DNA of 7,964 nucleotides from NCBI GenBank assembly GCA_028748945.1, contig JAQTOL010000137.1, positions 1 to 7,964 on the forward strand, given 5' to 3'. Shown here one piece after another: positions 7,446-7,964 of this stretch (within the stretch, counting starts at the first letter, position 1; each line of letters opens with the position of its first letter). Below the pieces are notes generated by a model that worked only from the letters and a program-made list of their open reading frames with translations, was not told the origin of the DNA and searched no databases. The DNA comes from Paludibacter sp. (GTDB lineage Bacteria > Bacteroidota > Bacteroidia > Bacteroidales > Paludibacteraceae). Both the position numbers and the translations under genes were made by a program.

Positions 7446-7476
7446 CAAAAGAAGAAAATTGTACGAATATCAACAA
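7446..7476 (-). promoter_or_regulatory. Weak candidate promoter for the T9SS protein gene
   Basis: On the minus strand TTG (7474-7476) is followed by 20 bases and then TTCTTTTG (7446-7453), a 7-of-8 match to the Bacteroidetes -7 consensus TAnnTTTG with the right spacing. Transcription would start near 7440, giving a leader of about 97 bases. A single mismatch in an AT-rich gap makes chance agreement possible. It is the best candidate I found upstream of this gene. Confidence 0.35.
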
Positions 7477-7601
7477 TGGATTTTTATGCTATTATATAGA
7501 ATTTTATACTTTAAATTGACACAACTATCATGTATGGCTTCTATTCAAGATGTTACATATACATCGATTTATTTCATGCTAAAATAATATAGAGAAATAA
7601 A

Positions 7602-7640
7602 AAATGGTTCGTAGCGTCTGATAATCGCTGCGAACCATTT
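7602..7640 (-). terminator. Rho-independent terminator of the AraC-type regulator gene
   Basis: Inverted arms at 7602-7616 (AAATGGTTCGTAGCG) and 7626-7640 (CGCTGCGAACCATTT) pair over 15 positions with one A-C mismatch on the minus-strand RNA and a nine-base loop. The minus-strand RNA then continues UUUUUU-A-UUUCUCU, a strong U-tract. It lies 71 bases after the regulator's stop codon, so it isolates the regulator from the downstream T9SS protein gene. In plus orientation the mismatch becomes a U-G pair, but no U-tract follows. Confidence 0.88.
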
Positions 7641-7711
7641 ACTTATCGGGTGAAAAATAGAAAATTTACATTTTAATTTCAATTTTATTATTCATTTAAA
7701 TCATTTCAAAT

Positions 7712-7964
7712 TCAGGAGTTTATATAACGTGATGGTGAACAACCAAATTGTGCCTTGAAGCATTTACTAAAATAGAAAGGATCGTTAATACCAACCATAT
7801 AGGAAACTTCGGAAACATTGTATTTGTATGTCTTCAAAAGTTCGGCTGCTTTTTTCATCCGTCGTATCCGAATAAAATCATTGGGTGTATAACCTGTTAA
7901 ATATTTGATTTTCCGGAAGAATAGTGTTCGTCCGGTATTGGCCAGTTGTGCAAATTCATCCACC
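7712..7964 (-). CDS. AraC-type DNA-binding domain, C-terminal end of a probable hybrid two-component regulator (cut by right edge)
   Basis: Only the last 84 codons (83 residues and the stop) are in the window; the frame runs open through the right edge, so no start codon should be assigned here. The fragment covers most of the double helix-turn-helix of the AraC family: first motif VDEFAQLANTGRTLFFRKIKYLTG, then the linker TPNDFIRIRRMKKAAELLK, then the second motif in YNVSEVSYMVGINDPFYFSK and FKAQFGCSPSRYI. The wording GRTLFFRKIK-LTGYTP and YMVGINDPFYFSKCFK is characteristic of the output domain of Bacteroidetes hybrid two-component systems, which sense glycan fragments in the periplasm and switch on polysaccharide-utilisation loci. 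A plain AraC regulator cannot be excluded, because the sensor part is outside the window. It is followed by its own terminator, and the saccharolytic genes downstream are likely targets. Confidence 0.9.
   Translation of the reverse strand, partial: VDEFAQLANTGRTLFFRKIKYLTGYTPNDFIRIRRMKKAAELLKTYKYNVSEVSYMVGINDPFYFSKCFKAQFGCSPSRYINS

Larger units (their letters stand above)
7344..7711. other. AT-rich intergenic region between the regulator and the T9SS protein gene
   Basis: This 368-base gap is strongly AT-rich. It contains the regulator's terminator (7602-7640), a weak promoter candidate (7446-7476) and two copies of a TTGTAC-type repeat (7426-7434 and 7459-7468). A 70-codon plus-strand reading frame (7375-7587) is present, but its translation is rich in Tyr, Leu, Phe and Cys with no family resemblance, as expected from AT-rich noncoding DNA. 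No tRNA, small RNA with recognisable fold, or mobile-element end was seen. Confidence 0.7.

Noticed and set aside
7375..7587. Plus-strand 70-codon reading frame in the intergenic gap
   Set aside because: It lies in very AT-rich DNA, shows no family resemblance or plausible start context, and its composition is what random AT-rich sequence gives. It also overlaps the candidate promoter region.
1..7964. CRISPR arrays, tRNA/rRNA genes, insertion sequences, phage attachment sites
   Set aside because: No spaced direct-repeat arrays, cloverleaf-like sequences, transposase frames or paired terminal repeats were seen on either strand by eye.

Overview
The window looks like a chromosomal fragment of a Bacteroidota (Bacteroidetes) bacterium, most likely in the Bacteroidales or a related order. 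Four things point there. The respiratory flavoprotein and cytochrome b subunits are of the Bacteroides/Wolinella-type succinate dehydrogenase/fumarate reductase. One gene ends in a type IX secretion (Por) C-terminal sorting domain. The right edge holds a hybrid-two-component-like AraC DNA-binding domain. Starts lack clear Shine-Dalgarno sequences, and a TAnnTTTG-type promoter is visible. A T9SS-bearing, saccharolytic genus such as Paludibacter or a marinilabilial relative would fit, but that is inference. All six recognisable genes lie on the minus strand, so the window reads from right to left biologically.

Right to left: (1) 7712-7964, the C-terminal AraC-type DNA-binding domain of a regulator cut by the window edge, followed by a strong rho-independent terminator at 7602-7640. 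(2) An AT-rich 368-base gap (7344-7711) with that terminator, a weak candidate promoter and a spaced TTGTAC repeat. (3) 4644-7343, an 899-residue secreted modular protein: signal peptide, LamG-like jelly roll, small MucBP-like module, beta-helix/autotransporter-type repeat region and T9SS sorting domain. (4) A long inverted repeat (4579-4631) that probably ends or attenuates that transcript. (5) 3521-4561, a secreted GH43-type five-bladed propeller glycosidase, and (6) 1403-3484, a secreted GH42-type beta-galactosidase, 36 bases apart and almost certainly co-transcribed. (7) A 275-base gap with a good Bacteroidetes promoter at 1281-1312. (8) 453-1127 and 1-415, the cytochrome b subunit and the start of the flavoprotein subunit of succinate dehydrogenase/fumarate reductase.

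The left part is core anaerobic or respiratory energy metabolism. The right part is an accessory carbohydrate-utilisation locus: a probable glycan-sensing regulator, a surface-exported carbohydrate-binding or adhesin-like protein, and two exported exo-acting glycosidases. A working model is that the T9SS protein contacts or holds the glycan at the cell surface, and that GH43 and GH42 remove arabinose/xylose-like and beta-galactose residues. Substrate and function are inferred. No SusC/SusD pair is seen in this window. No tRNA, rRNA, CRISPR array, transposase or attachment site was seen.
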